A stretch of 64,000 nt of DNA from Amycolatopsis solani (lineage in GTDB: Bacteria; Actinomycetota; Actinomycetes; Mycobacteriales; Pseudonocardiaceae). Position 1 is the first letter of the stretch. Each line of letters starts with the position of its first letter. The stretch is from positions 1,798,001 to 1,862,000 of the forward strand of contig NZ_JAWQJT010000002.1 of assembly GCF_033441515.1 (NCBI RefSeq), written 5' to 3'. Position numbers and translations under genes: made by a program. The notes beneath the pieces were generated by a model that searched no databases, was not told the origin of the DNA, and saw nothing but the letters and a program-made list of their open reading frames with translations. Of this stretch, positions 40,911 through 49,482 are shown piece by piece.

Positions 40911-42220
40911 TGCACCTCAACGCGTTCGTGATGCCGAACGGCCACCACGAAGCGGCGTGGCGGCACCCCTCGACCGACCCGGTCCGGGCCCGGACGCTGC
41001 AGCACTACGCCGACATCGCGCGGACGGCCGAGCGCGGCAAGCTCGATTCCCTCTTCCTCGCCGACGGCGTCGCCCTCTGGGGCAACGTGAAGCACAACTC
41101 CCACAGCCACTTCGAACCGCTGACGCTGCTGTCCGCGCTCGCCGCGAGCACGGTCCACATCGGACTCATCGCGACCGCGTCCACGACCTACAACGAGCCC
41201 TACCACCTCGCCCGCAAGTTCGCCTCGCTCGACCACCTCTCCGGCGGCCGCGCGGGCTGGAACATCGTCACCTCGGCGGGGATCGACGAGGCCCGCAACT
41301 TCAACCTGGCCAAGCGGCCGTCGCACGCGGCCCGCTACGAACGAGCCGACGAGTTCGTCGAGGTCGTCAAGAAGCTCTGGGACAGCTGGGAAGACGACGC
41401 CGCGCTCGTCGACCGCGCGAGCGGGATCTACGCCGACACCGATCGCATCCGGGCGATCGAGCACGACGGCCCGCACTTCCAGGTGCACGGGCCGCTCAAC
41501 ATCGAGCGCCCGCCGCAGGGCCACCCGCTGCTCGTGCAGGCCGGGTCCTCGGAGACCGGCAAGGAGTACGCCGCCCGCCACGCCGAAGCCGTTTTCACCG
41601 CGCAGCAGACCTTCGCGGAAGGCAAGGCGTTCTACGACGACGTCAAGGGCAGGCTCGCGAAGTACGGCCGCAGCCCGGACGAGCTCAAGATCCTGCCCGG
41701 CATCTCGCCCATCCTCGGCCGCACGGAAGCCGAGGCGCGCGAGCGGGAGGCCGAGCTGAACGCGCTGATCACGCCGGACTACGGGCTGCGGCAGCTGTCG
41801 AAGATGCTCGACCACGACGTCACCGGCTACCCGCTGGACGGCCCGCTGCCGGAGGTCGGCAGCTTCACCGAGGGCGGCCAGAGCCGGTTCGAGCTGGTCG
41901 TCGGCCTGGCCCGGCGCGAAGACCTGACCATCCGGCAGCTGCTGGAGCGGCTGGCGGGCGGGCGCGGGCACCGTGTCTTCGCCGGCACGCCGGCCCAGGT
42001 CGCCGACGAGCTCGAGGCGTGGTTCACCGGCGGCGCCGCCGACGGCTTCAACGTCATGCCGCCCACCCTGCCCGGCGGGCTCGACGACTTCGTCGACCTC
42101 GTCGTCCCGGAGCTGCAGCGGCGCGGGCTCTTCCGCACCGAGTACTCCGGCCGCACCCTGCGCGAGCACTACGGCCTCGCGCGTCCCGTCACCCACCACC
42201 GAGTCAAGGAGCCCGCATGA
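40907..42220 (+). CDS. FMN-dependent monooxygenase (NtaA/SnaA/DszA family)
   Basis: A 437-residue two-component flavin monooxygenase of the luciferase-like superfamily. Landmarks include AERGKLDSLFLADGVALWG, STTYNEPYHLARKFASLDHL and SGGRAGWNIVTS. Relatives oxidise nitrilotriacetate, dibenzothiophene sulfone or dimethyl sulfone using FMNH2 from a separate reductase. No reductase gene lies in this operon, so reduced flavin must come from elsewhere. Together with the importer and dioxygenase it suggests desulfurisation of an imported organosulfur compound. Confidence 0.93.
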   Translation: MMHLNAFVMPNGHHEAAWRHPSTDPVRARTLQHYADIARTAERGKLDSLFLADGVALWGNVKHNSHSHFEPLTLLSALAASTVHIGLIATASTTYNEPYHLARKFASLDHLSGGRAGWNIVTSAGIDEARNFNLAKRPSHAARYERADEFVEVVKKLWDSWEDDAALVDRASGIYADTDRIRAIEHDGPHFQVHGPLNIERPPQGHPLLVQAGSSETGKEYAARHAEAVFTAQQTFAEGKAFYDDVKGRLAKYGRSPDELKILPGISPILGRTEAEAREREAELNALITPDYGLRQLSKMLDHDVTGYPLDGPLPEVGSFTEGGQSRFELVVGLARREDLTIRQLLERLAGGRGHRVFAGTPAQVADELEAWFTGGAADGFNVMPPTLPGGLDDFVDLVVPELQRRGLFRTEYSGRTLREHYGLARPVTHHRVKEPA

Positions 42221-43113
42221 CCGCGATCAGCACCGACGTCCGCAAGATCACCGGGAGGATCGGCGCCGAGATCGTCGGCTTCGACCCCACCGGCGACCTC
42301 GACGCGGCCCAGGTCGCCTTCCTGACCGACGCGCTGCACGAGCACAAGGCGCTGGTGTTCCGGGGCGTCGAGCTCGACGACGAGGGCCAGCAGCGCTTCG
42401 CCGCGCACTTCGGCGAGCTCACCAAGGCCCACCCGACGGTGCCCGCCGTCGAGGGCGCGCCGACGATCCTGCCCGTCGACAGCGAGCAGGGCCGCGCCAA
42501 CCACTGGCACACCGACGTCACCTTCGTGCTCAACCCGCCCCGGGCGAGCACGCTGCGCAGCCTCGTAGTGCCGCCCTACGGCGGCGAAACACTGATCGCG
42601 AACGCCGCGGCGGCCTACCGCGACCTGCCGGAACCGCTGCGGGCGTTCGCCGGCACGCTGCGGGCGGTGCACACCAACGACTACGACTACGTCCAGCCGC
42701 CGGAGACGGTGGACGACAAGGAGCAGGCGCGCCGCGCGCAGTTCGTCTCGCGCAAGTACCGGACCGTGCACCCGGTGGTGCGGGTGCACCCGGTGACCGG
42801 CGAGCGCGGGCTGTTCATCGGCGGCTTCGCCCAGCGGATCGAAGGGCTTTCGGTGAACGAATCGCGCGACCTGCTGCGGTTGCTGCAGTCCTACGTGACG
42901 CGGCCGGAGAACGTCGTGCGGGTGCCGTGGGAGCCGAACCAGCTGGTGCTGTTCGACAACCGGATCACGCAGCACTACGCGATCGACAACTACGACGGCC
43001 TCCCCCGGCGCCTCAACCGCGTCACGGTGGCCGGCGACGTCCCGGTGGGCCTCGACGGCCGGGCGAGCGAGTCGCTCGAAGGGGACGCCTCCCACTACAC
43101 CTCCGTCGCCTAG
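42217..43113 (+). CDS. TauD/TfdA-type 2-oxoglutarate dioxygenase
   Basis: A 298-residue Fe(II)/2-oxoglutarate oxygenase. H98-T99-D100 (NHWHTDVTF) gives two iron ligands; the distal histidine is in ITQHYAIDNYDG and the 2-oxoglutarate-binding arginine in RRLNRVT. The family includes taurine dioxygenase and alkylsulfatase AtsK, which release sulfite or sulfate from C-S or C-O-S compounds. ATG 42217 overlaps the monooxygenase stop. It is last in the operon before a strong terminator hairpin. Confidence 0.94.
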   Translation: MTAISTDVRKITGRIGAEIVGFDPTGDLDAAQVAFLTDALHEHKALVFRGVELDDEGQQRFAAHFGELTKAHPTVPAVEGAPTILPVDSEQGRANHWHTDVTFVLNPPRASTLRSLVVPPYGGETLIANAAAAYRDLPEPLRAFAGTLRAVHTNDYDYVQPPETVDDKEQARRAQFVSRKYRTVHPVVRVHPVTGERGLFIGGFAQRIEGLSVNESRDLLRLLQSYVTRPENVVRVPWEPNQLVLFDNRITQHYAIDNYDGLPRRLNRVTVAGDVPVGLDGRASESLEGDASHYTSVA

Positions 43114-43118
43114 TTAGG

Positions 43119-43154
43119 TTCCGTCCGCGCCCGGGTAACCGGGTGCGGACGGAA
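43119..43154 (+). terminator. Terminator hairpin of the sulfur operon
   Basis: TTCCGTCCGC-G-CCCGG-GTAA-CCGGG-T-GCGGACGGAA: a 15-bp stem with one internal mismatch and a 4-base loop, starting 5 bases after the dioxygenase stop. Confidence 0.8.
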
Positions 43155-43164
43155 GGGGTGTGCG

Positions 43165-44100
43165 GTGGTCAGTGTGCAGGCGAAGGTCAAGATCGCGCTG
43201 CTGCGCGCGTCGGGCCAGAAACGGTTCTACGACAACGCGTCGGCGCTGCACCATCGGCTGCCCCGGCACCAGAAGCCGTCGATGGCCCGGCCGCAGCGAG
43301 GGGTCCGGCGCCGGTGCGCCGTCGAGCGGCACGCGGTGAACGGTTTCCCGTGCTTCACCTTCCGGCCGCGCGGCGGCACGCCGAGCGACCTGCACGTCCT
43401 GCACCTGCACGGCGGCGGGTTCGTCGAGCAGGTCGAGAAGCACCACTGGAAGTACGCCGCCGACCTGGTGTCGCGGCTCGGCTGCGCGGTGACGCTGCCG
43501 GTGTACCCGCTGGTGCCGCACTACGACCACACGGCGACGATCCCGATGGTGCAGGCGTCCTACGACGGGATCGAGGCCGGGCGCGTCGTGGTCTCCGGCG
43601 ACTCCGCGGGCGGGGCACTCGCCCTGGCGATCGCCCAGGAGCTGCGGGCGGCCGGGCGGCCGCAACCCGAACGGCTGGTGCTGTACTCGCCGTGGCTGGA
43701 CGTCCTGCTGGAAGACCCGGTCTCGGAGCTGCTGGACGAGACCGACCCCATGCTCGGCATCGCCGGGCTGCGGGAGGCGGGCCGGATGTACGCCGAGGGC
43801 GCCGACCCGCACGACCCGCGGATCAGCCCGATCCACGCCGACCTGAGCGGCCTCGCGCCGATCACGCTGTTCATCGGGACGCGCGACGTCCTGCTGCCGG
43901 ACTGCCGCCGGTTCCACGCTCGCGCACGGGACGCCGGGGCGGACCTGGACTACCGCGAGTACCCCGGGATGTTCCACAACTGGCTGATGCAGGACATCCC
44001 CGAGGGCCGCGAAGCGATGAACCACGTGGAGCGGCTGCTGCGCCGTCCGGTCAGTGCCCGGAGCGCGCCAGGTCGTGGAAGCAGTCCCACGCCCGGCTGA
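43165..44100 (+). CDS. HSL-type alpha/beta hydrolase (esterase)
   Basis: A 311-residue carboxylesterase of the hormone-sensitive-lipase family. The oxyanion motif is HLHGGGFVEQ (about 79-88), the nucleophile lies in GDSAGGALAL, and Asp and His come from FIGTRDVLLPD and YPGMFHNW. No signal peptide. It starts at GTG 43165, 11 bases past the operon terminator, and overlaps the M20 gene by 50 bases in convergent orientation. Hydrolyses short acyl esters; natural substrate unknown. Confidence 0.92.
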   Translation: MVSVQAKVKIALLRASGQKRFYDNASALHHRLPRHQKPSMARPQRGVRRRCAVERHAVNGFPCFTFRPRGGTPSDLHVLHLHGGGFVEQVEKHHWKYAADLVSRLGCAVTLPVYPLVPHYDHTATIPMVQASYDGIEAGRVVVSGDSAGGALALAIAQELRAAGRPQPERLVLYSPWLDVLLEDPVSELLDETDPMLGIAGLREAGRMYAEGADPHDPRISPIHADLSGLAPITLFIGTRDVLLPDCRRFHARARDAGADLDYREYPGMFHNWLMQDIPEGREAMNHVERLLRRPVSARSAPGRGSSPTPG

Positions 44101-45244
44101 CCAGGGCCGGGTGGGTGCGCAGGTCGATCGCCGTGCGGGCCAGTGCCGCCGCCGACGCCAGCATCGCCGAACGGCCGCGCGGGCTCGCCGCCGCGGCCGC
44201 GAACTCGGGGGTGTGGTCGGCGTACTCCTCCGCCGTGATCGCCACGAACGGGTGGATCGCCGGGACGCGGACGCTGACGTCGCCGATGTCCGACGAGCCC
44301 AGGTACACGCCGGGGGACGGCGGGGTCGCGTGGATGCCGCACGCGGCCAGGTGCTCGGTGAACCGCTCGGACAGCACCGGGTTGTCGCGGAAGTGCGCGT
44401 AACCGCGGCCGTCGCGTTCGACGTCCACCTTCGCGCCCGTCGCCAGTGCCGCGCCCTGCGCACCCGCCGTCACGTCCTCGACCAGGCTGTCCAGCGCGCC
44501 CGTCGTCAGCGCGCGGAGCCCGAAGCGCCCCTCGGCGCGGTCCGGGACGATGTTCGTCGCCTCGCCGCCGTGGGTGATGATGCCCTGGATGTGCGAGCCC
44601 GCGGGCAGGCGCTGGCGCAGCGCGGCCATCGCGCCGAACATCTGGATCAGCGCGGCGAGGGCGTCGATGCCCGCCTCCGGGTCGCCGGTCGGGTGCGCGG
44701 CGCGGCCGTGGAAGGTCACCTTCACCTCCACCTGCGCGGTCAGCGGGGCCCACGACCACGAGTGGACGCCGGGGTGGACCATCAGCGCCGCGTCGACGTC
44801 GTCGAAGACACCGGCTTCGGCGAGCGCGACCTTGCCACCGCCGCGTTCCTCCGCGGGACAGCCCACGACCAGCAGCGCGCCCGGGCTGTCCGCCAGCACT
44901 TCCTTGGCTGCCAGCGCGGCTCCGAGCCCGGCCGCGGCGATCAGGTTGTGCCCGCAGGCGTGCCCGAGGCCGGGCAGCGCGTCGTATTCGAGCAGCAGCG
45001 CGACGCACGGCCGCCCGCCGCCGGCCCGCGCGGTGAACGCCGTCGGCAGCCCGGCGATCCCGGTTTCCACCTCGAAGCCGTCCTCGGCCAGCTCCCGCGC
45101 CAGGCGTTCCGCGGCCGCGTGCTCCTCATAGGACAGTTCCGGGTTCTCGTGCAACGCGGTCGCGACCGCCCACAGGCGTTCGTCCAGCCGCTGGACCCGC
45201 TCGTCCGACCGCTCGTGCAGTTCCTCGTGCCCGTCCATGCCCAC
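44051..45244 (-). CDS. M20 amidohydrolase (aminobenzoyl-glutamate/aminoacylase-like)
   Basis: A 397-residue metal-dependent amidohydrolase of the M20D type. LHENPELSYEEHAAAERLAR and EYDALPGLGHACGHNLIAAA give the metal-binding core (H in ACGHN), and CPAEERGGGK supplies the catalytic glutamate pair. HGRAAHPTGDPEAGIDALAA is the dimer-interface loop. Homologues cleave p-aminobenzoyl-glutamate, indole-3-acetyl or other N-acyl amino acids. GTG 45244 fits an AAAGG site six bases upstream; ATG 45238 is an alternative. Confidence 0.9.
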   Translation of the reverse strand: MGMDGHEELHERSDERVQRLDERLWAVATALHENPELSYEEHAAAERLARELAEDGFEVETGIAGLPTAFTARAGGGRPCVALLLEYDALPGLGHACGHNLIAAAGLGAALAAKEVLADSPGALLVVGCPAEERGGGKVALAEAGVFDDVDAALMVHPGVHSWSWAPLTAQVEVKVTFHGRAAHPTGDPEAGIDALAALIQMFGAMAALRQRLPAGSHIQGIITHGGEATNIVPDRAEGRFGLRALTTGALDSLVEDVTAGAQGAALATGAKVDVERDGRGYAHFRDNPVLSERFTEHLAACGIHATPPSPGVYLGSSDIGDVSVRVPAIHPFVAITAEEYADHTPEFAAAAASPRGRSAMLASAAALARTAIDLRTHPALVSRAWDCFHDLARSGH

Positions 45245-45282
45245 CGGATACCTTTACCACGTCCGGGCCGGCCACGCGGCCC

Positions 45283-45648
45283 TCACGGCGCAGCCAGCTC
45301 ACGCAGGGCGATCTGCGAGTTCTCCAGTTCCTTCGTCATCAGCAGGGCGACCGTTCCGGCGTGCGCCAGTGCCCGGCCGACCTCGCCCACCGAATCCCAC
45401 ACCGCCCCGGCGTCGTCGTCGCCGTGGCGGACCACCCGGCCGGACAGCAGGCCGTCTTCCAGCCGCCCCTGGAGGGCGGGCAGCAGCTGGGTGAGGTCGT
45501 CGGCCAGCAGCCGCAACTCCCCGAGCACGTGGTACAGCTCGGCCGGCGGAACGAGTTCGCCGGCCCCGATGCGGCAGGCGAGCCGGTGCAAGGTGGCACC
45601 GGCGTCGGCGGCCAGCAGTGACGGCGAAGCGGTGGCGCTCGGGTTCAT
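45283..45648 (-). CDS. Hypothetical helical protein, SigB-type promoter
   Basis: A 121-residue acidic protein, almost fully alpha-helical in character, with many leucines (ELYHVLGELRLLADDLTQLL). No transmembrane segment, signal peptide or known motif. It diverges from the first carboxylate-amine ligase, and a strong SigB-like promoter lies 10 bp before its ATG, so it is probably a stress-induced cytosolic protein. Function unknown. Confidence 0.7.
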   Translation of the reverse strand: MNPSATASPSLLAADAGATLHRLACRIGAGELVPPAELYHVLGELRLLADDLTQLLPALQGRLEDGLLSGRVVRHGDDDAGAVWDSVGEVGRALAHAGTVALLMTKELENSQIALRELAAP

Positions 45649-45658
45649 GACCGACCGG

Positions 45659-45683
45659 ATACCCCCGGTGCGACGGCGAAAAC
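45659..45683 (-). promoter_or_regulatory. SigB-type promoter GTTT-N15-GGGTAT
   Basis: Minus-strand GTTT at 45680-45683 and GGGTAT at 45659-45664 are 15 bp apart, 10 bp before the start of the helical hypothetical gene. It matches the GnnT-N14-16-GGGTA(C/T) consensus of actinobacterial SigB/SigF, and is back-to-back with the next promoter. Confidence 0.75.
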
Positions 45684-45686
45684 GCC

Positions 45687-45712
45687 GTTTGCGCGGTCCG
45701 CGTCGCGGGTAC
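45687..45712 (+). promoter_or_regulatory. SigB-type promoter GTTT-N16-GGGTAC
   Basis: GTTT at 45687-45690 and GGGTAC at 45707-45712, 33 bp before the ligase start. A full match to the SigB/SigF class, divergent from the previous one by 3 bp. Confidence 0.75.
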
Positions 45713-45745
45713 TCATCGCACCCCCCGACCCCCAGGAGAACATCG

Positions 45746-46843
45746 GTGAACGAACCGACCGGCGACGTGCCGACCTTCGGCGTCGAAGAGGAGTTCTTCG
45801 TCGTCGACCGCCACGGCCACCTGTCCCAGGCCGGCGACGACGTCGTCGACGCCGCCGAAGCGGCCGCCGACGAGCAAGGCGAGCTGCAGCACGAACTGAC
45901 GCGGTCTCAGGCCGAGGCCGCCACCGGCGTCTGCCGGACCCACGACGAGGCCTTGCGCCAGCTGCGCGGCCTGCGTGACGACCTGTCCGCGGCGGCCAGG
46001 CGGCGCGGCTACCGGCTGCTGCCCGCCGCCGCACCCCCACTGTCCGAAGTGGACTTGCCGAGCATCACGCCGAACCCGCGCTACGAGCGGATGGCCCGGC
46101 ACTTCGGCGCCACCGCGCGGACTTCGCTCACGTGCGGCTGCCACGTGCACGTCGCCATCCCCGACGCCGAGACCGGCGTCCAGGTGCTGAACCGGGTCCG
46201 GCCGTGGCTGCCGGCGCTGCTCACCGTCACCGCGAACTCGGCGATTTCCGACGGCTACGACACCGGCTACTGCAGCTGGCGCTACCAGCAGTGGAGCCGG
46301 TGGCCCTCGGCCGGGTCGCCGCCCCGGTTCGCCTCGCTCGACGAGTACGAGAGCATCGTCGACGCGTGGCTGCGCGCGGGGTCGATCCTCGACCGCGGGA
46401 TGATCTACTGGGACGTCCGGCTCTCGGAAAACCAGCCGACGCTCGAATTCCGCATCGCCGACGTCGCCGCGACCCCCGAAGAAGCGGTGCTCCTGGCGGT
46501 GCTGGTCCGCGCCTTGGTCGCCACGGTGCAGCACGACGCCGCTCCCCCGCCGGCCCTGCCGAACGAGGTGCTGCGCGCCCAGCTCTGGCGGGCGTCCCGC
46601 GACGGCGTCACCGGCGACTGCGCGCACCCGGACACCGGGGACCTGGCACCGGCGAAGGCGGTGCTCGACGATCTCCTCGCCCGGACGGCGCCGGTGCTGG
46701 AAGCGGCCGGCGACCTCGACTTCGCGCGGGACGGCGTCGCGCGGCTGGCCGCCGAGGGAGGCGGCGCCGACCGGCAGCGGCGCCGCTTCGCGGACAAGGA
46801 ACGCGGTGAAGACGTGGTGGACCTGCTGACCGGGGGCGGCTAA
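45746..46843 (+). CDS. Carboxylate-amine ligase (GCS2/YbdK family), copy 1
   Basis: A 365-residue enzyme of the glutamate-cysteine ligase type 2 family. FGVEEEFFVVD (about 11-21) is the nucleotide/metal-binding start, CGCHVHVAIPD the central histidine motif, and NQPTLEFRIAD the C-terminal signature. The family joins amino acids through gamma-glutamyl or similar bonds using ATP. Actinomycetes use mycothiol rather than glutathione, so the product is uncertain. GTG 45746 with AGGAG upstream. Convergent, 4-base overlap with the STAS gene. Confidence 0.9.
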   Translation: MNEPTGDVPTFGVEEEFFVVDRHGHLSQAGDDVVDAAEAAADEQGELQHELTRSQAEAATGVCRTHDEALRQLRGLRDDLSAAARRRGYRLLPAAAPPLSEVDLPSITPNPRYERMARHFGATARTSLTCGCHVHVAIPDAETGVQVLNRVRPWLPALLTVTANSAISDGYDTGYCSWRYQQWSRWPSAGSPPRFASLDEYESIVDAWLRAGSILDRGMIYWDVRLSENQPTLEFRIADVAATPEEAVLLAVLVRALVATVQHDAAPPPALPNEVLRAQLWRASRDGVTGDCAHPDTGDLAPAKAVLDDLLARTAPVLEAAGDLDFARDGVARLAAEGGGADRQRRRFADKERGEDVVDLLTGGG

Positions 46844-47220
46844 GCCCGCAGCCGGTCGAGGAGGTCGAGCGCGCGGGCCGCCGGGTGCGACCGGCCCGCG
46901 TCGAGGACGAGGTGGACGCCGACGGCGGCGGCCCGCTCGTGGGCGCGCATCAGCGCGCGAAGCCCGGCGGCGCCCAGGAAGCGGACTTCACCCAGGTCGA
47001 GGCGCACCACCCGGGGCCCGGCCCGGAGGAAGTCGTCGAGCGCGGCTTCCAGGCGGGACACGGTGCAGACGTCGATTTCGCCCGTCACCTCCACGACGAC
47101 GGCGTCGGCGGTCGACCACCGGGTACGGCCGCTCAGCTCGCCGACGGGAGCGCGAGGCGAAGGCAGCCGGTACGTCGGCGGATCCGGTGCGGGTGCGCGT
47201 TGCCGCTCATGAGTCGTCAT
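46840..47220 (-). CDS. STAS-domain protein lacking the usual phospho-serine
   Basis: A 126-residue protein. The STAS domain covers about 38-125: VVVEVTGEIDVCTVSRLEAA and LDLGEVRFLGAAGLRALMRA. In anti-anti-sigma factors this loop is (D/T)SSG with a serine that is phosphorylated; here it is GAAG, so it cannot be switched by that kinase mechanism. It may be a constitutive partner-binding STAS protein. Divergent from the second ligase. Confidence 0.88.
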   Translation of the reverse strand: MTTHERQRAPAPDPPTYRLPSPRAPVGELSGRTRWSTADAVVVEVTGEIDVCTVSRLEAALDDFLRAGPRVVRLDLGEVRFLGAAGLRALMRAHERAAAVGVHLVLDAGRSHPAARALDLLDRLRA

Positions 47221-47229
47221 TGACTTGAG

Positions 47230-47256
47230 TTACCCGGTGCGCGTTCGTGGCCAAAC
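47230..47256 (-). promoter_or_regulatory. SigB-like motif before the STAS gene (17-bp spacer)
   Basis: Minus-strand GTTT at 47253-47256, GGGTAA at 47230-47235, 9 bp before the ATG. Spacing is 17 instead of 15-16, so a weaker match. Confidence 0.45.
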
Positions 47257-47272
47257 AACCCCCGGTCCACGC

Positions 47273-47297
47273 GCGTTTCCGCAGCCGGAGCGGGTAT
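47273..47297 (+). promoter_or_regulatory. SigB-like promoter GCGT-N15-GGGTAT
   Basis: GCGT at 47273-47276 and GGGTAT at 47292-47297, 30 bp before the second ligase start. Confidence 0.55.
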
Positions 47298-47327
47298 CCC
47301 GCCGGCACCGCCCGGAAGGAGCCCGCC

Positions 47328-48464
47328 ATGCCCGACGGCCCGCCCACGATGGGCGTCGAAGAAGAGTTCCTCCTCGTCAACCCGCGCACCGGGCACGCGT
47401 CCGCGCACGCGGACCAGGTGCTGGCGCGCCACCGCCACCACGGCCCCCTCCCCGACGGCGTCCGGGTGCACCGCGAGCTGCGGCTCACCCAGATCGAAGC
47501 CGCCAGCGGGGTCTGCACCACCGCGGACGGGCTCCGGCACCAGCTGACGGCGGCCCGGCGCGTGCTGGCCGGGGCCGCCGCGGCCGAAGACTGCGCGCTC
47601 CTGGCCACCGGCACCCCGATCGGGCCCGGCCCTGCCGCGCACCCACCCGCGAGCGAAGAGCGGTTTGCCCGGATCGACGAGACCTACGGCGCGGTGGTCG
47701 CCGACTACGAAGCCTGCGGGTGCCACGTCCACGTCGGGGTGCCCGATCCCGACACCGCGGTCGCGGTCGTCAACCACGTCGGCCGGTGGCTGCCCACGCT
47801 GCTCGCGCTGTCGGCGAACGCGCCGTTCGACCACGGTCGCGACACGGGCTACCACAGCTGGCGGATGGTCCAGCAGTCCCGCTTCCCCGGTTCCGGCGTC
47901 GCGCCGCACCTGCGCGACCACGCCGAGTACCGCCGGACCGTCGAGACGCTGGTCGACTGCGGCGCGCTCGTCGACCCGCACCAGACGTTCTGGCTGGCCC
48001 GCCCGTCCGGCCGGTTCCCGACCGTGGAGTTCCGGGTCGCCGACACCGCGCTGACCGTCGAGCACGCCCTCCTGCAGGCGCTGCTGAGCCGGGCGCTGGT
48101 GCGGCGGGCACTCGCCGACCTCGGCCGCGGGCGCACGGCGGAGCCGCTGTCCCCGCAGGTGGCCGCGGCGGCGGTGTGGACCGCGGCGCGCCACGGCCTC
48201 ACCGGGCAGCTCGTCGACGTCGCCGGGCGGACGCGCCGTCCGGCGTGGGCTCTGGTCGAGCAGCTGCTCACGCACGTCAGGGAACCCCTCGAAGCGAACG
48301 GTGACCTGGCCGAAGCCCGAGCACTGGTCGCGGTCCTGCGTGCCGAGGGCACCGGTTCCGTCCAGCAGCGCGCGCTGGCCGGCCGCGGCTCCCCGGAGGC
48401 CGTCGTCGGGGCGCTCACCGCGCTGACCGTGCCGCCGGGGCATGGAACGCTGCGTACGGGGTAA
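47328..48464 (+). CDS. Carboxylate-amine ligase (GCS2/YbdK family), copy 2
   Basis: A 378-residue paralogue of the ligase at 45746: it shares MGVEEEFLLVNPRTG, CGCHVHVGVPD, DTGYHSWRMVQQSRFPGSG and PTVEFRVADTAL. Pairing of two diverged copies suggests different amino-acid substrates. ATG 47328 is preceded by GGAAGGAG. The diiron-type oxidase gene starts 10 bases after its stop, so the two may be co-transcribed, although that gene has its own promoter-like motif. Confidence 0.9.
   Translation: MPDGPPTMGVEEEFLLVNPRTGHASAHADQVLARHRHHGPLPDGVRVHRELRLTQIEAASGVCTTADGLRHQLTAARRVLAGAAAAEDCALLATGTPIGPGPAAHPPASEERFARIDETYGAVVADYEACGCHVHVGVPDPDTAVAVVNHVGRWLPTLLALSANAPFDHGRDTGYHSWRMVQQSRFPGSGVAPHLRDHAEYRRTVETLVDCGALVDPHQTFWLARPSGRFPTVEFRVADTALTVEHALLQALLSRALVRRALADLGRGRTAEPLSPQVAAAAVWTAARHGLTGQLVDVAGRTRRPAWALVEQLLTHVREPLEANGDLAEARALVAVLRAEGTGSVQQRALAGRGSPEAVVGALTALTVPPGHGTLRTG
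48440..48464 (+). promoter_or_regulatory. SigB-like motif GCAT-N15-GGGTAA
   Basis: GCAT at 48440-48443 and GGGTAA at 48459-48464, ending at the second ligase's stop and 9 bp before the next ATG. The minus-35 is weak. Confidence 0.4.
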
Positions 48465-48473
48465 CCGTCGACC

Positions 48474-49475
48474 ATGACGACCTCGACCCTCGTGGCGGCC
48501 ACCCTGCCCGCCGCCCGCGGCCCGCTCTCGGAGTCCGTGCTGGGCACCCTGCTGCGCGAACAGCCCCGCGCGGACCTCGGCTTCGACGGGCTCGTGGCCG
48601 CCGACCCGCTCGGCGACGACGTCCAGCTGGCCCTGCACCTGTGCTACGAACTGCACTACCAGGGCCTGCCCGGGGTGTCGCCCGACTGGGAGTGGGACCC
48701 GGAACTGCTGCGCCTGCGCGGCGCGCTGGAGTCGCGCTTCCTCGCGGCCCTGCACGAAAACGTGCCGGGTGGCGACGACGTCACCGCCGAACTGGACGCG
48801 ATGCTGGTCGAGCCGGTCGACGCGGAAGGCGTCTCGCACTTCCTCCGCGACCACGGCGACTGGGAGCACCTGCGGGAGTACTTCACGCACCGCTCGGTCT
48901 ACCACCACAAGGAAGCCGACCCGCACGCGTGGGTGATCCCGCGCCTGCGCGGGCGCGCCAAGGCGGCGCTGGTGGCGGTGGAGTTCGACGAGTACGGCGG
49001 CGGCCGCGCGGAGCTGGCGCACGCGCGGCTCTACACCGACCTGCTGCGGGCAGCCGGCCTGCCGGACGGCTACCTGGAGCTCATCGACCACGCCCCCGCC
49101 GAGATGCTGGCGGTGGTCAACATGATGTCGTTGTTCGGCCTGCACCGGTCGTTGCGCGGCGCGCTGTGCGGTCACTTCGCGGCGGCGGAGATCACGACCG
49201 GGCCGTCCGCGCACCGGATGGACCAGGCGCTGCAGCGCGTCGGCGCCCCCGAGGCGTGCCGGTTCTTCTACACCGAGCACATCGAAGCCGACGCGGTCCA
49301 CGAACAGGTGATGCGCCACGAGGTGCTCGGCGACCTGCTCGAGCAGGAACCCGAACTGGCCGCCGACGTCGTGTTCGGCATCCAGGCGACGGAATTCCTC
49401 GAAGGCCGGTTCGGCACGCGGCTCCTGGAGCGGTGGCAGGCCGGGGAATGCTCGCTCCGGATTCCCCTGGCCTGA
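48474..49475 (+). CDS. Iron-containing redox enzyme (haem-oxygenase-like diiron fold)
   Basis: A 333-residue protein of the iron-containing redox enzyme family, related to the haem-oxygenase-like diiron oxidases. Candidate ligands lie in ELHYQG, EFDEYGGGRAELAHARLY and YTEHIEADAVHEQVMRHEV, a helix-rich set of Glu/His pairs typical of the fold. Relatives carry out N-oxygenation or oxidative C-C cleavage with O2, but many have no known substrate. It is convergent with the CDGSH gene, 7 bases apart. Confidence 0.85.
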   Translation: MTTSTLVAATLPAARGPLSESVLGTLLREQPRADLGFDGLVAADPLGDDVQLALHLCYELHYQGLPGVSPDWEWDPELLRLRGALESRFLAALHENVPGGDDVTAELDAMLVEPVDAEGVSHFLRDHGDWEHLREYFTHRSVYHHKEADPHAWVIPRLRGRAKAALVAVEFDEYGGGRAELAHARLYTDLLRAAGLPDGYLELIDHAPAEMLAVVNMMSLFGLHRSLRGALCGHFAAAEITTGPSAHRMDQALQRVGAPEACRFFYTEHIEADAVHEQVMRHEVLGDLLEQEPELAADVVFGIQATEFLEGRFGTRLLERWQAGECSLRIPLA

Positions 49476-49482
49476 CCGGGCT

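Noticed and set aside
45746..48464. Glutathione or ergothioneine synthesis genes
   Set aside because: The ligases are of the GCS2/YbdK type, but no glutathione synthetase or egtB/C/D partner is present.
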